Assembly: GCF_000497045.1 (NCBI RefSeq)
Contig: NW_015961991.1
Coordinates: 434,812 to 498,811, forward strand
Direction of reading: 5' to 3'
Length of the DNA: 64,000 nt
Origin: Kalmanozyma brasiliensis GHG001
Taxonomy: Eukaryota > Basidiomycota > Ustilaginomycetes > Ustilaginales
The notes beneath the pieces were generated by a model. The model did no database searches. It was not told where the DNA came from and saw only the letters and a list, made by a program, of their open reading frames with translations. A program made the translations under genes and the position numbers. Within the stretch, counting starts at the first letter, position 1. Every line of letters starts with the position of its first letter. Shown one piece after another: positions 1-10,351 of this stretch.

Positions 1-650
1 GAGTTCGGGTAGAGCTTGGTGATGAGCAGCAGGGCAGAACGGATATCGGCGAGCTTGAGCGCGGAATACAGCTGTGGAGAGGTGACGGGTACACTGGCGC
101 AACCGCGGAAGTTGACCACGATCGCACGGTATCCTAGCCCACCGGCAGAGACAGGGGCAGTGAGATGGGCGAAACAGTTGCGGACGTAACTCTCGTGGCT
201 TCCACCCGTGAGACCGTGCAGGCAGACGACGGTCGGAAGACCATCCCCTGCCTCATGACCCTGCGCTTTGAGGTCCTCTTCACTAGCCGCGAGGGTGGGC
301 GGGGAGATGTCAAGACCGATAGTACCGCCGTCGGGAACGACGAAGACACGACGTTTGAACTCGACCGCGTCGATGTGGGCGAAGTTGCCCACGGCCGAGT
401 AGATGGTTTGCAGGTGACCAGTGGAGAGCCAGGGTGTAGGTTTGAACGTTGGGTTCTTGGCCGGATCGAGTGTCTCCGTTGCCGAAAGGAGGGTTTCGAT
501 CGATGGCGAGGTGCGAGAGGACGAGGTCGTGGGTGAAGAGGAGGCGGGCTTGTAGTACTCGACGTTGACGGCGAACAGCGAGTGCGGCGCGACGGGCGAC
601 AGGATCGTCCGCCCCAGCAGCGTCGCTGTGGACGAGAGGAAGCCCGACAT
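1..650 (-). CDS. alpha/beta hydrolase, EHT1/EEB1/YMR210W family (3' end cut by window edge)
   Basis: The reading frame is open from an ATG at 650 down to base 1, so the C-terminal half is missing. It starts MSGFLSSTATLL and contains PTPWLSTGHLQTIYSA, the oxyanion-region motif HGLTGGSHESYVRN at about residues 144-157, and VNFRGCA. This combination is typical of the fungal esterase / acyl-ethanol O-acyltransferase family (yeast Eht1, Eeb1, Ymr210w), which hydrolyses or transesterifies medium-chain acyl groups. The catalytic Ser elbow and the Asp/His would lie outside the window and cannot be checked. The first methionine is used as start because no in-frame ATG lies just upstream. It is transcribed divergently from the Nas2 gene. 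The family assignment is firm; the exact substrate is unknown. Confidence 0.85.
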   Translation of the reverse strand, partial: MSGFLSSTATLLGRTILSPVAPHSLFAVNVEYYKPASSSPTTSSSRTSPSIETLLSATETLDPAKNPTFKPTPWLSTGHLQTIYSAVGNFAHIDAVEFKRRVFVVPDGGTIGLDISPPTLAASEEDLKAQGHEAGDGLPTVVCLHGLTGGSHESYVRNCFAHLTAPVSAGGLGYRAIVVNFRGCASVPVTSPQLYSALKLADIRSALLLITKLYPN

Positions 651-1326
651 GATGTGTACGCCGCCGAAGGTGTCCGAGGAGCAGAGTACGTCTATGGGTA
701 GAGCCAGAAGGGGGTGAAGGAGGCGATGAAGGATGAAGCAGCCGTAAACACTTTTGTACCAACCAAAAGAAGAGGTCGCACGAGTTCGAGTGGAGGGACA
801 CCGGCTCTTTTTTACAAAGCGGTGCCTAAAGCAGGCAGCGTATCGCCCAAATCCGAGAAACTCTCCGGCCCGAGGGTTTGCGGATATGCACGTCGAACTC
901 GAATTCGTCACTTTCGGCGGATCGTTGATTTGCGCTCGCACAAACAAAAAAGTGTCATGCACACTGACAACTTTCGATGGACCAGGTCATGCCAAGCCCT
1001 CCGTCTTCCGGACTCGAACGCATGTTTCTCAGCACGCTTGTGGGGCTCAGCTCAGGCCTGTACAGTACGCCCTCTGTTCGGCAGCAATGAACTCCATGAG
1101 CGTCTTCTCAGCACGGAGTGTCTTGACGGACGACTTCGCTGCGTCTGATTTTTAGCAGTTTGTTAGAGCGAGGGTCTTTGCAGTTCGAGCAATTTTTCGG
1201 CTGAGCTCGACCTCAGGGTCCACGACGCTCCGGGCTGAGCATTTGCTTCTTCCACCTCAACCTCGAGGTCATCTCCTTCTCTCCGCACTCATTCTCGTCC
1301 AAAGCCACCCCACGCACACTACCGCC
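651..1326. other. divergent intergenic region
   Basis: About 680 bases lie between the divergent hydrolase and Nas2 genes and should hold both promoters. The short open frames inside it have poor coding character and no support. The stretch just before the Nas2 start is pyrimidine-rich (many CTC and TTC runs), as is common in the 5' leaders of fungal genes. No clear TATA box was seen. Confidence 0.5.
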
Positions 1327-2007
1327 ATGTCTGCCGACCTCGACATGGACATTCACAGCACCTCCTCGGTCGCAGACGTCGACGTGAGCTCTGCGCTTGC
1401 TGCGCCTCTCCCCACATCACCAGCGCCCGCACGCACAGAAGCCATGGCGCTGCTCGACCTGCAAAAGCAGCTCGACGCGGACATCTCGCGACACATGTCC
1501 GTGCTCATCTCGAACGGCGTCAACATGCAGACCCCTCTGATTGATGCACAAGGCTTTCCGCTGGCCAACAAGGATCTGATGGCGATACGATCGGCGAGGC
1601 AGCGCATCAATGTGCTGCGCAATGACTCCAAGGCGGTCAGGGATCGCGTGGCGAGGCTGCTCGAGCTCGCGATCAACGGAGATGCTGTGCCATCGAATGG
1701 GGCGCCAAGGGGGCAAGCGGGGCGGACTGAGGAGTCGAGGCCGTTTGCAAAGGTCAACTCGGTCGCGGAAAACAGTCCAGCACAGACGGCGGGTTTGGTA
1801 GCGGGTGATTTGGTGGTCAGGTTCGGCTCGGTGACCGCCGAGAACGAGAAAGGGTTGGCGGCGCTTGCTGCACCTGGGGTCGTGGTCGATGGAACGAGCA
1901 TTTGTATCACGGTGACGAGGAGCGGTGAGACCGTCAACCTGACATTGATACCCAGAGCAGGCTGGGGCGGACGAGGCATGCTCGGGTGCCATCTCCTGCC
2001 ACTCTAG
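1327..2007 (+). CDS. NAS2: 26S proteasome assembly chaperone Nas2 / PSMD9 (p27)
   Basis: The protein has 226 residues from the ATG at 1327, which sits in a strong context (ACCGCCATGT); the frame extends upstream but without an ATG. Residues about 35-115 form the helical N-terminal domain (LLDLQKQLDADISRH, then LIDAQGFPLANKDL) that contacts the Rpt5 ATPase. After a linker comes a PDZ domain at about 140-215 (VNSVAENSPAQTAGLVAGD). The family-typical end W-G-GRGMLGCHLLP follows. Nas2 escorts base-subcomplex ATPases during proteasome assembly in the cytosol. The length is close to yeast Nas2 (220 residues). It converges on the antiporter gene with a gap of about 100 bases, so their 3' UTRs may overlap. 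Confidence 0.95.
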   Translation: MSADLDMDIHSTSSVADVDVSSALAAPLPTSPAPARTEAMALLDLQKQLDADISRHMSVLISNGVNMQTPLIDAQGFPLANKDLMAIRSARQRINVLRNDSKAVRDRVARLLELAINGDAVPSNGAPRGQAGRTEESRPFAKVNSVAENSPAQTAGLVAGDLVVRFGSVTAENEKGLAALAAPGVVVDGTSICITVTRSGETVNLTLIPRAGWGGRGMLGCHLLPL

Positions 2008-2108
2008 TCGGCAATCCCAACCCGAATCAGCCACGACAAACAACACCCCGGACGCGAGCTGTGATTGACAAATGTTCTGTTCAGCCGACATCTGAGCGAC
2101 AAAGTCGT

Positions 2109-4016
2109 CTAACGAGGGTTCGTGCTCGTGCTCCCATACGAAGCACTCTGCCCGTTGAGACCACGACGACCTTCCTCCAACAAGGCCTGCGTATCCTCTG
2201 CGCCAGCCGTCGAGCTCCTCCTTGGCCTTGTGCGGCTCAGACTCCTCCCCGCGCCGCCGCCTCTGCGAACACGCACCGGGGCACCGTGCTCCAACGTATA
2301 CATGAGCGGATCGAGCTCCAGCTGGCCCGTCTGTTCGTTCCTCCTCAACTGATGGTGCGGGCCTAGCTTGTGACCGCTCGATACGCGCCATGAAGCGCTG
2401 TCATCCCACGAGCCGTCGCAGTGATACGCGCCGCTCACGTCGGGCTCCTCTCGATGGCCGGAACGACGTCGGCTTTCGGGTGCATGAACGCTCGAATGGC
2501 GGTACGATTCAGCCTGCGAGCTGGTCTCGGCGCGAGAGCTGCGTCGCGAATGCCGCGGATGCTCGCCTTGCTCATAGTCGCTTTCCGCCAGTACTTCCTC
2601 TCGGCCATTGGGGCGAGACTCGTCATCGTCCCCATCGCCTTCGGCATCGCTGCCATCGTCTTGCTCCTTGTAGTCGTCCTCGTCCGCTTCCGACTCGCCC
2701 GCGAGCTTGATCGACTCGACGCCAAAGTATTGGAATGCGATCTTGACGAAGGGGATGGCGAGCGAGTGTCCGATGATGGATGAGAGGATGAGAGCGTATG
2801 TGATGGGCTTGGCAAGCACTCGGATGCGCTGGGCCGTGGGGGACGGATCCGAGGGCTCGAATTCGTCCATGATGACTCCCAGGTAGAAGAGCGCCCCCGC
2901 GCCAATGGGAGCAAAGTACCCGATGAAGCACGCCTCCGACACATCGTGTAGCGTCGGCACGTAGCGGTAGAACGCCAGCATCGCGGGCAGCCTCCTGAAC
3001 AGCAGCACCAGGATGCACATCAATACCAGCTTCCCGGGCGTAATTCCGTTGTCTGGATCGTTAAATGCGTCCCATGGGATGGTCGCACCCAGAAAGCTGA
3101 AGAAGATGAGGTTGAGCAGCAGATCCAGGCAGTTGTCCACCTCGGACTCTTCGCACTGTTCGCGGTAGAAGTCGGTCCAGGAAAGCGCGTTACCCGCCAC
3201 GAAAGCTGCCAGCAGATCGTCGATCTGGAAAACACCACCGGATCCGATGATGAAGACGCCCATCGCCGCGCCGAACAGCAAGAAGCTCTCTTTATCGATG
3301 AGGTTGCGATCGGTGGAAAACTCGATGAGCTTGCGACAGAGGTAGCCGACCACGATGCCGTAAATGACGGAGCCACCGACGGTGTAGAGACACGTGCCGA
3401 GGAGCCACTGGGTGAGTGCTTCGCTGGTGGTACCGCGTTTGATCAGGTGGACGGCGAGGAAGAGGAACGGGTAGCCAAAGCCATCGTTCGCGCCGCTCTC
3501 TGCCGAGAGGAGGTTGCGAATGCGCGGCGAGATGTACTGGTCCGCAAAAGCGCCCTTGACGATGGCATTGGACAGCACGGGATCTGTGGGGGTCGCCGAT
3601 GTCGCAATCGCCAGACCAGCAAGCAAAGGCAGCGACGGCACGACAAGCCAGATGCACAGCGTCGTCGAGAGCCACATGGTCGTCATGACTGGCAAGAGCA
3701 GCACCGCGAGACTCCGCAATTCGATCCACGGGTACTTGTACGGAAGCTGCACACCCACCAGCGTCAGCTGAATACCGATGACCACTCGACAGAGACCGAG
3801 CGAGATCTCGTCGATCTCCATCTCGGGTGACGTCCAGTTGAAGATACCGCTCAAGCCATACGGACCGAGACCGATGCCGATGAGCACGGCCAGTGGCGCC
3901 TCGCCCAGGAAGAGCCGCTCCTTGATGAGGTACGAAAAGGTGCCATAGGGGATGAAGAAGAGGCCGAAGGCGGTGCAGAGGAGGTTGAGCGACGTCACCT
4001 CGAGTTCGAGACCCAT
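2109..4016 (-). CDS. NHA1: plasma-membrane Na+/H+ antiporter, NHA1/Sod2 type
   Basis: The protein has 635 residues from the ATG at 4016, which has a strong context (CACCATGGG). The frame extends 21 codons further but only from a TTG. About 12 hydrophobic segments fill residues 1-430. Diagnostic stretches are FFIPYGTFSYLIKERLFLGE, the ion-path motif ATSATPTDPVLSNAIVKG, and SAESGANDGFGYPFLF with the paired acidic/Asn residues of CPA1 fungal antiporters. The tail after residue about 440 is hydrophilic and rich in acidic and Arg/Ser residues, as in NHA1 proteins, although shorter than in S. cerevisiae (985 residues in total). It should export Na+, and perhaps K+, in exchange for protons, giving salt tolerance and pH control. 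The assignment is secure; ion preference is not readable from sequence. Confidence 0.95.
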   Translation of the reverse strand: MGLELEVTSLNLLCTAFGLFFIPYGTFSYLIKERLFLGEAPLAVLIGIGLGPYGLSGIFNWTSPEMEIDEISLGLCRVVIGIQLTLVGVQLPYKYPWIELRSLAVLLLPVMTTMWLSTTLCIWLVVPSLPLLAGLAIATSATPTDPVLSNAIVKGAFADQYISPRIRNLLSAESGANDGFGYPFLFLAVHLIKRGTTSEALTQWLLGTCLYTVGGSVIYGIVVGYLCRKLIEFSTDRNLIDKESFLLFGAAMGVFIIGSGGVFQIDDLLAAFVAGNALSWTDFYREQCEESEVDNCLDLLLNLIFFSFLGATIPWDAFNDPDNGITPGKLVLMCILVLLFRRLPAMLAFYRYVPTLHDVSEACFIGYFAPIGAGALFYLGVIMDEFEPSDPSPTAQRIRVLAKPITYALILSSIIGHSLAIPFVKIAFQYFGVESIKLAGESEADEDDYKEQDDGSDAEGDGDDDESRPNGREEVLAESDYEQGEHPRHSRRSSRAETSSQAESYRHSSVHAPESRRRSGHREEPDVSGAYHCDGSWDDSASWRVSSGHKLGPHHQLRRNEQTGQLELDPLMYTLEHGAPVRVRRGGGAGRSLSRTRPRRSSTAGAEDTQALLEEGRRGLNGQSASYGSTSTNPR

Positions 4017-5227
4017 GGTGATCGAGCGAGAGCGTTGGGTTGGAAGGGATGCCGCTAGGTCGACACTAATCGTGTACAAGCGTCCTGTTTATGGTCGTTG
4101 CCAGATCATTCGTTTGCTGCTCGTCAGCCTCGAGCCTATGTCGTTGTGTCGGCCTTCTATGCGTCTATGTAGAGGGATCTTGCGGGCGTAGTGACAGTCC
4201 TTGCGCCGCGATGGTAAGAGAGATGGAAGCAGTCGGCGCGATGGTCGTCAACGGAGGGTGAGTAAGATTAACTGCAGCTGCAGGTGCGCCAGGGTCCAAG
4301 CCTTTTTCCCTGTGCGCCTGCATGTCGTCACTCGACAGACGCCATCTTCTTGGCCAAGCTGGATAAATCGGGTCAAGAAATTAGGGTCCGAGAATTCGTT
4401 ACGAGACCACCATCGTTCTGATGGCTTTCGAGCATCCTTCGAGCCAGCAACGAGGGCTCGAGTATGGCCGACGATGCTCTTAGGGGGACGTCAGAGCGAA
4501 TTTGAGCCGAGTACATCGCAGCGCCTGCCGATCGTGCTGCCCCACGTCAATGCTTGTTGCGCTGCATCTCCATCGAAAAGGCGCACTGACGTACAGTAGA
4601 TTGAGTGCATTCGTGTGTCTCCCTGGTTGCTGAGACTTGCAGTCAGAAACCACCTGCGAGGCTTGTTCTTATATCTGGTCGCGCATATCAAACGCTCAGC
4701 CTGAAGCACTCTATGACATCGTCTTAAGCGGCACGGAAGACGATCACGTGGAGAGCCCTGTATGGGATCACGAACTCGCGCGAGAGTACGGCTCGAGAGC
4801 CCATCGGCGGCCAAAAGACATCTGAGCACTCCGAGCCCGGGCAAAGCAGCGATGCGGTGCCCCGCGAACACATCGGTCAAGTCGAGTAGACGTAGCGCTT
4901 CGAGATCAGCGTGTGCTACCGAAAGAACACCGAAGGCCCAGCAAGAACGGTCAACGGTGTTCTAAGCAAGTAAAGAGATTTGCGAACATGCACCTGCTCA
5001 TCATCTGGCAGTGTTCGATAGACGAGAAATTCGCCGCGGCTCTCTCTCGCTCTTCGGAAATCTCTTGCTCGCTTCTGAAGGTCGAACCGTCTTCGTGTGG
5101 TTGCGACCCACACTGCTGCGAGCCTGGCAGTCGAGGTCTCGCTTCTGACAGCTTCGAACGGTCAATTCTCTTCCGCTGGGTCGAATGCCGATATCTGCGG
5201 CCTCTCCTTCGCATTGACCCCTCGAAT

Positions 5228-5257
5228 GCGGGGTCAGAAGCGGAGATCTTCCCCCGC
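5228..5257. promoter_or_regulatory. pair of Mig1/CreA-type GCGGGG sites
   Basis: GCGGGG at 5228-5233 on the plus strand and its complement CCCCGC at 5252-5257 form an inverted pair. They fit the SYGGRG consensus of fungal Mig1/CreA glucose repressors. They lie about 220-250 bases before the beta-galactosidase ATG, where carbon repression of a secreted glycosidase would be expected. The consensus is short and GC-rich, so chance is possible. Confidence 0.35.
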
Positions 5258-5385
5258 TCCGACGACTCGTCAAGCATTAGCCGCTTCGGCAATATACTCT
5301 CGCGTTGTCCACGCTGAGGTGCTGCGTGGACAGCTGCTCGCTGCGACGTTGGCAAGTCACAGCAGAAGAGTGGGAATGCTCGACC

Positions 5386-5392
5386 TATATAA
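5386..5392 (+). promoter_or_regulatory. TATA box of the beta-galactosidase gene
   Basis: TATATAA lies 85 bases before the ATG at 5477, a usual distance for a fungal TATA element, and is followed by a pyrimidine-rich leader. Confidence 0.55.
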
Positions 5393-5476
5393 GTCAGAAG
5401 ATGGGCTTCCTCGCATACAGTTTCATCCCCTCAACTCCTTCCAAACGACCTCTCTCGCCTCGACAAGAACGCAAGA

Positions 5477-7837
5477 ATGTTGGCTGGTAAATGGACAAAG
5501 CTTGCCTCCCTGGTAGCTCTGCTGCCAACAGTGTCGTTCGCTTTTCCGAGCTCGCGCGACTTTGACCTCGAGTCTTCCTCGCTGTTCACCCGCGACTACA
5601 TTCCGCCTGACGTCGACCGCAGCTCGCCATACCCCTTCTCGCCGACCCGCAAGCCAGACTCGTCGCGTTGGCCAAAGGGACTGCACTTTGCGGTCGACTA
5701 CTATCCCGCGCAATGGCCCGAGTTCCTCTGGGCGGACGACGCTGCCAGGATGGCCAACGCCACCCTGTCGTATGCACGAATTAGCGAGTTCGACTGGGCC
5801 ATCCTTGAGCCGACGGACGGCACCTACGACTGGTCAACTCTCGACCAGTCCATCGATGCGCTCTACAAGCAGGGTGTCAAGGTGATCCTCGGCACTCCTA
5901 CCGCCACACCTCCCATCTGGGCGGTGAAGAACTACGACATCCTCGGCGCAGACGCTCAGGGTCGTCAGCGTAAGTTCGGCTCTCGACGCCACTACTCGAC
6001 CTCCTCCCCGGACTACCGCATGCTGTCCAAGCGCTTCGTCACCGCCATGGCGCAGCGATACGGCCGCCACGAGGCGGTCGCAGCTTGGCAGATCGACAAC
6101 GAGCTCGGCTGCCACAGCACCGTCCGAACCTACGACAACAACGCCCGCACTCGCTACCAGCAGTGGCTCGCCGATAAGTACAACAACAACATCACACAAT
6201 ACAACCAGGCGGAAGGTCGAGTCTTCTGGTCTTCGACCTACCAGTCGTTCGACCAGATCGACGTACCCATGCTCGAAGTGACCGAGAGCAGCCCTGCCGG
6301 TCGTCTCGACTTCTACCACTTTTCGTCCGATATGACGATCGAATATGCCAAAGACCAGGTGGACATCATCCGCAGTCACTCGGACAAGGCGATCACGACC
6401 AACTTCATGGGCGCCTTTCTCGACTTTGATCACTTCAAATTGGCTCGTGAGACCGGACTGGATCTTGCCACATGGGACTCATACCCGTTGGGCAACACCG
6501 AGCAGTTTGCGTGGATCTCGGATTCGGACAAGATCAAGTACGGTCGAACGGGCACCCCTGATTTCCAGGCGCTTCATCACGATCTCTACCGAGGTGTCGC
6601 CGGTGCAGCGTACAACAAGACCGCGGGTCCATTCGGGATCATGGAACAGCAACCTGGACCGGTGAATTGGGCACCGTACAACCCGTCGCCTAAACTAGGA
6701 ATGGTCCGTCTCTGGCAGCACGAGACCTTCGCACATGGCGGAAGCATGAACAACATCTTCCGCTGGCGCGAGGTGCCGTATGCGCAGGAACAGATGCATG
6801 CTGCCATGCTGCGTCGCGACAATGTGCCCGATCATGCGTATATCGAGCAGCAGCAGGTGGTGAAGGAAGACTTGCCCAAGATGGCGAGTTTGTTCGGGGG
6901 AAACACCACCAAGCGGTGCGTCGCGGACAACGCCCCTGTGCAGACACAGACAGAGGGGCAGGCGCAGGTGGCGCTCGTGTTCGATTATGCGGTGCAGTGG
7001 TTGATGGAGGCCGAACCGCAGTCGGGGACGTGGACGACGGATATGGAAGGTTTCGAGGACCCCAGCATGCAGTACTTCCCGCTCGTCTTCAACTGGTACT
7101 CTGCACTGCGTCGATTGGGTCTCAACATCGATGTCGTTGGCCCATCGACCTCGTTGGAGGGATACAAAATGGTGGTTGTACCCAGCATGCCTATTCTCAG
7201 CGACGAGTTCGTTCACACATGGTCGAACTTCAAAGGTCTCACAGTCTTCGGTCCACGTTCAGCATCCAAAGTGGCGGCCCTGGCCATCCCCGATGGTCTC
7301 CCACCTAGCAACGGTCCCGTTCGCGACGTTCTTCCCATGAAAGTCACCCGCGTCGAGACGATCAAAGACGGCTTTGGCGATCAGATCTCTTACGCTGGTC
7401 AACAGTACAACGTCTCTGGCTGGGTCGAGTGGATCGAATGCTCGCGCGACAACAAGACGTCCTCCATCTCGCTCGACGACTCGGCCACCTACTATGGCTA
7501 TCGAAACGGCACCGCTGCGACCTGCGGCAATGTGGATGGCGACAAGCAGACGCACTACGTGTCGGCGTATACGCCCGTCGAGTTCCTCGTGTCGTACCTC
7601 GGCGATCTGGCGGGTAAGGCGAACGTGACGAACGTGCTCGGACAGACGCCCAGTGGAAGCAAGACGGATCTGGGAACGGATTTGAGGTTCAGAAGGAACG
7701 GGAATGCGTTGTGGGCATTTAACTATGGACCGGATGAGATTGAGCTTCCTGCCGCTCCGCAGGGGGCGACGCTGCTTGTTGGTGGGGAGGACGGAAAGAT
7801 CGGCGCGACTGGTGTGGCCGTTTGGAGCCTCGCGTGA
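5477..7837 (+). CDS. secreted beta-galactosidase, glycoside hydrolase family 42
   Basis: The protein has 786 residues. The ATG at 5477 is followed by a signal peptide of about 22 residues (hydrophobic ASLVALLPTVSFA, likely cut before FPSS). The GH42 barrel begins near LHFAVDYYPAQWPE. The catalytic acid/base is Glu209 in WQIDNELGCHS. The nucleophile is Glu390 in GIMEQQPGPVNWAPYNP, the hallmark of GH42. The trimerisation and C-terminal beta domains follow, with N-glycosylation sequons, and the length is close to the bacterial family norm (about 680) plus secretion extras. It should release galactose from beta-galactosides, for instance plant cell-wall galactans, outside the cell. GH42 is mainly bacterial, and patchy fungal occurrence can reflect old transfer. 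A TATA box and GCGGGG sites suggest sugar-regulated expression. Confidence 0.93.
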   Translation: MLAGKWTKLASLVALLPTVSFAFPSSRDFDLESSSLFTRDYIPPDVDRSSPYPFSPTRKPDSSRWPKGLHFAVDYYPAQWPEFLWADDAARMANATLSYARISEFDWAILEPTDGTYDWSTLDQSIDALYKQGVKVILGTPTATPPIWAVKNYDILGADAQGRQRKFGSRRHYSTSSPDYRMLSKRFVTAMAQRYGRHEAVAAWQIDNELGCHSTVRTYDNNARTRYQQWLADKYNNNITQYNQAEGRVFWSSTYQSFDQIDVPMLEVTESSPAGRLDFYHFSSDMTIEYAKDQVDIIRSHSDKAITTNFMGAFLDFDHFKLARETGLDLATWDSYPLGNTEQFAWISDSDKIKYGRTGTPDFQALHHDLYRGVAGAAYNKTAGPFGIMEQQPGPVNWAPYNPSPKLGMVRLWQHETFAHGGSMNNIFRWREVPYAQEQMHAAMLRRDNVPDHAYIEQQQVVKEDLPKMASLFGGNTTKRCVADNAPVQTQTEGQAQVALVFDYAVQWLMEAEPQSGTWTTDMEGFEDPSMQYFPLVFNWYSALRRLGLNIDVVGPSTSLEGYKMVVVPSMPILSDEFVHTWSNFKGLTVFGPRSASKVAALAIPDGLPPSNGPVRDVLPMKVTRVETIKDGFGDQISYAGQQYNVSGWVEWIECSRDNKTSSISLDDSATYYGYRNGTAATCGNVDGDKQTHYVSAYTPVEFLVSYLGDLAGKANVTNVLGQTPSGSKTDLGTDLRFRRNGNALWAFNYGPDEIELPAAPQGATLLVGGEDGKIGATGVAVWSLA

Positions 7838-9125
7838 GATTCACCTTCTTAGCTCATTTTACACAGATAAAGAAATGCTTCTCGACGAACAGCCTCATCG
7901 AGCCTGCGGTCGTGCTGTCATCAGAGACGAAGGAGTTATGCCATTCACTGAGGGTGACATGCTTAGGGTATCATAGGGTGCTGAGCCGTTGTGATAAAGA
8001 CTTGCTTTGGAGAGAATCCGAGAAGTCTGGAAAGATCGCGAGAAGTCGTGAACGTAGCGATCTTTTGTTGCGGTTGCGTCCGCGATGAGATTCTCGTCTC
8101 ATCGGACGGTTTGTTTGATGCGGTGATTGCCCTGTTTAAGGGTCGACGCTGATGCGACCGCTGCGGCCGAGGGCAAAGCTCCAGCGCTTCATGCCCCATC
8201 TCCTGAGGTACAGCACTCGTGGAATGAGCGTGTACTGGTGCATGCGGTGGTTGACGTGGACGGAAGGCATTGTGAGCGGGAACTGCGGTTGTTTGCTGCG
8301 AGATTGAGTTGCTTGTCGGAAAGAGCTTCTTTGGGAAGTATGTGTGCTTGTTTGACGTATCGATATGGGTGGAAAAGATGCTGGAAGGAAAGGAACGGAT
8401 GGAAGACGTCTTTTAAGTATCAGAGTATGCCACAACGACCAGACTCGACTTGCGGTTGTCACACAGTCCCGTGTGAAAAAATAGCATTCAGTCGACGTCA
8501 AGCCAACCATCGGCTGAACACGTTCTACGTAGCGTTGACAGGCTGGGTTTCCTATTGTGACACAGCCATGTGACGGCTTGGCAGTGCTCGAAAGGAGGCT
8601 TGTCTGATGCGGAGAATGCTAGCGCAGCTGTGACGCAGCCACGCCCCTCCTTGACGTCTTTATGCGCTCCTGTCGGTACGTCATTGCGCTCCTGAACCCT
8701 TGAGAAATTTTGGTGGCCGTTAAGTCGTAAATGTCACGGTCTAACAATGCCGAAAAATGGGCTGGTGGATTTCCGACTTGTCCGTGCCAGGCGCTGGGCG
8801 GATTTTGCGCGTCCCCCACCTTGAGTTCGAGCTGGCCAAAGTCGACAGCGTGGACAAAGCTCGCCTTGCCGTCGGCTTTGGCTTCCGTGGTGTTGGGGCC
8901 AACACCTTGAACACAACTCCGCTCGACCCTGTCGGTCACTTGCAACGCCATTCACCTCAACATTGCATCTTCCGCTATCGCCTGCACTCTGTTCAGCAAC
9001 GTTCTGGTACCGTCCCTCGGATTGGTGGTACAGCGACATCGGCCGTCTTCTCCGCTGCCCATCAGGAGCCGCTCTCATAAGGACACGTCCATCCGAGCAC
9101 GATCCAGAGGTCGACACGACAACCC
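7838..9125. other. intergenic region between beta-galactosidase and methyltransferase
   Basis: About 1.29 kb hold the beta-galactosidase 3' UTR and the methyltransferase promoter. No gene is supported. The only structure noted is a perfect 8-bp inverted repeat at 8083-8104. Confidence 0.5.
8083..8104. repeat. 8-bp perfect inverted repeat
   Basis: CGATGAGA and its exact complement TCTCATCG are separated by six bases, about 245 bases after the beta-galactosidase stop. As RNA it would fold into a small hairpin. No function can be assigned. Confidence 0.4.
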
Positions 9126-10196
9126 ATGACGACGACAGCAACAGCAAGATACACTCTCAAGTCTCTCTCTTCCATCGCCTCTTCCAGGCCCACGTCGTCT
9201 CTCCTTCGAGTCTCCCCTCGCACCCCTAGCAGCATCACCGGACAACGCGCTACCATGTCGAGCATCGCACCAGAGCAAGGCTCCTCTATGCACAAGATCG
9301 CCCGCAACGGGTTCGACTCTTCCGGCGATTCTGGTCTCTACGATCGTGCGCGACCGTCCTACCCTCCTGCGGCCATCTCGACGATCATTGCGGAAGCGAC
9401 GAACACCGGCTCGCCTTCGCCGCTGCGCATCGTGGAGCTGGGTGCGGGAACAGGGATCGCCACGCGGATGCTGCTCGCGACTGCCACCGCGACGTCGTCG
9501 GACGGCACCCCTCCACCGGGCATCGCTTCGCTTGCCGCCATCGAACCGTCCGCAGGGATGCGCTCGCACTTCGACTCGGCCATCGCGTCCGGCGCCGGAT
9601 CGCTCAAGCAGCAGATGCAGGACAAGGGCCTGCTCTCCCCCTCGACCAGCATCACCATCGAAGACGGCGCATTTGAATCGTTCGATGCTGGATCGGGCAG
9701 CGATGCTGTTGTGGTGGCCCAGGCGTGGCACTGGTGTCAGGACTGGGATGCTGCACTGCAACAGGTCGCTCATGCTCTCCGAAAGGAAGGAACGCTGAAT
9801 CTCATCTGGAACCTCGAAGACCGGGAAGCAGCGCCGTGGGTTGGCCAGATTCGAGACCTGTACGAGCAGTACGAAGACAACACACCGCAGTACCGCCATA
9901 TGTACTGGCACGCCATGTACAAGGCACCCACCCTGGCGAGCTACTTCCAGGCCGACGAACCAAGGCAATACCACCGCACCATCCCAACGACTTTACAGGG
10001 CGTGGTGGATAGGGTGCTCTCCAAATCGTACATCAGCGTCCTGCCCAAGGACAAGCAGGACGAACTGGTCAAGCAGATCGAAGACTACCTCAACACCACC
10101 TCGGACGCACAGCTAGGCAGGAGGTGGATCGACAAGGAGCAGGGCATTTGGGAGTACCCCTACCGCACGGATCTGTTCATCTTCCGCCGTGTATGA
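9126..10196 (+). CDS. SAM-dependent methyltransferase (type 11 / Crg1-like), possible mitochondrial presequence
   Basis: The protein has 356 residues from the ATG at 9126. The class I fold is shown by FDSSGDSGLYDRARPSYP before motif I, IVELGAGTGIATRMLL (the SAM-binding glycine loop), then VVVAQAWHWCQDWDAALQQ and LNLIWNLEDRE. This pattern matches fungal methyltransferases related to yeast Crg1/Tmt1. The substrate cannot be told. The first 43 residues have no acidic residue and are rich in Ser, Thr and Arg, as in mitochondrial targeting peptides. A second ATG at 9255 (residue 44) has a good context (TACCATGTC) and would give a cytosolic form of 313 residues. The two starts could give dual localisation. 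Confidence 0.85.
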   Translation: MTTTATARYTLKSLSSIASSRPTSSLLRVSPRTPSSITGQRATMSSIAPEQGSSMHKIARNGFDSSGDSGLYDRARPSYPPAAISTIIAEATNTGSPSPLRIVELGAGTGIATRMLLATATATSSDGTPPPGIASLAAIEPSAGMRSHFDSAIASGAGSLKQQMQDKGLLSPSTSITIEDGAFESFDAGSGSDAVVVAQAWHWCQDWDAALQQVAHALRKEGTLNLIWNLEDREAAPWVGQIRDLYEQYEDNTPQYRHMYWHAMYKAPTLASYFQADEPRQYHRTIPTTLQGVVDRVLSKSYISVLPKDKQDELVKQIEDYLNTTSDAQLGRRWIDKEQGIWEYPYRTDLFIFRRV

Positions 10197-10351
10197 GTTT
10201 CTCCGTCGTTGTAGGTAGTTGAACTCAATGATGATAGCGTAGTACTTGGAGGCGCTGGGAGCGAGATGGCCTTGGCTCGAGTGGGGCTGTTCAACGATTC
10301 AGAGTGGTAGAGCTACGGACCGGCGGCCCCCAGCAGCAGCGCGCATCTCGC

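Larger units (their letters stand above)
4017..5476. other. divergent intergenic region upstream of beta-galactosidase
   Basis: About 1.46 kb lie between the antiporter start and the beta-galactosidase start, so both promoters are here. No convincing gene is present: the short open frames overlap on both strands and have no recognisable product. The right-hand end carries a TATA box and two GCGGGG sites, listed separately. Confidence 0.5.
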
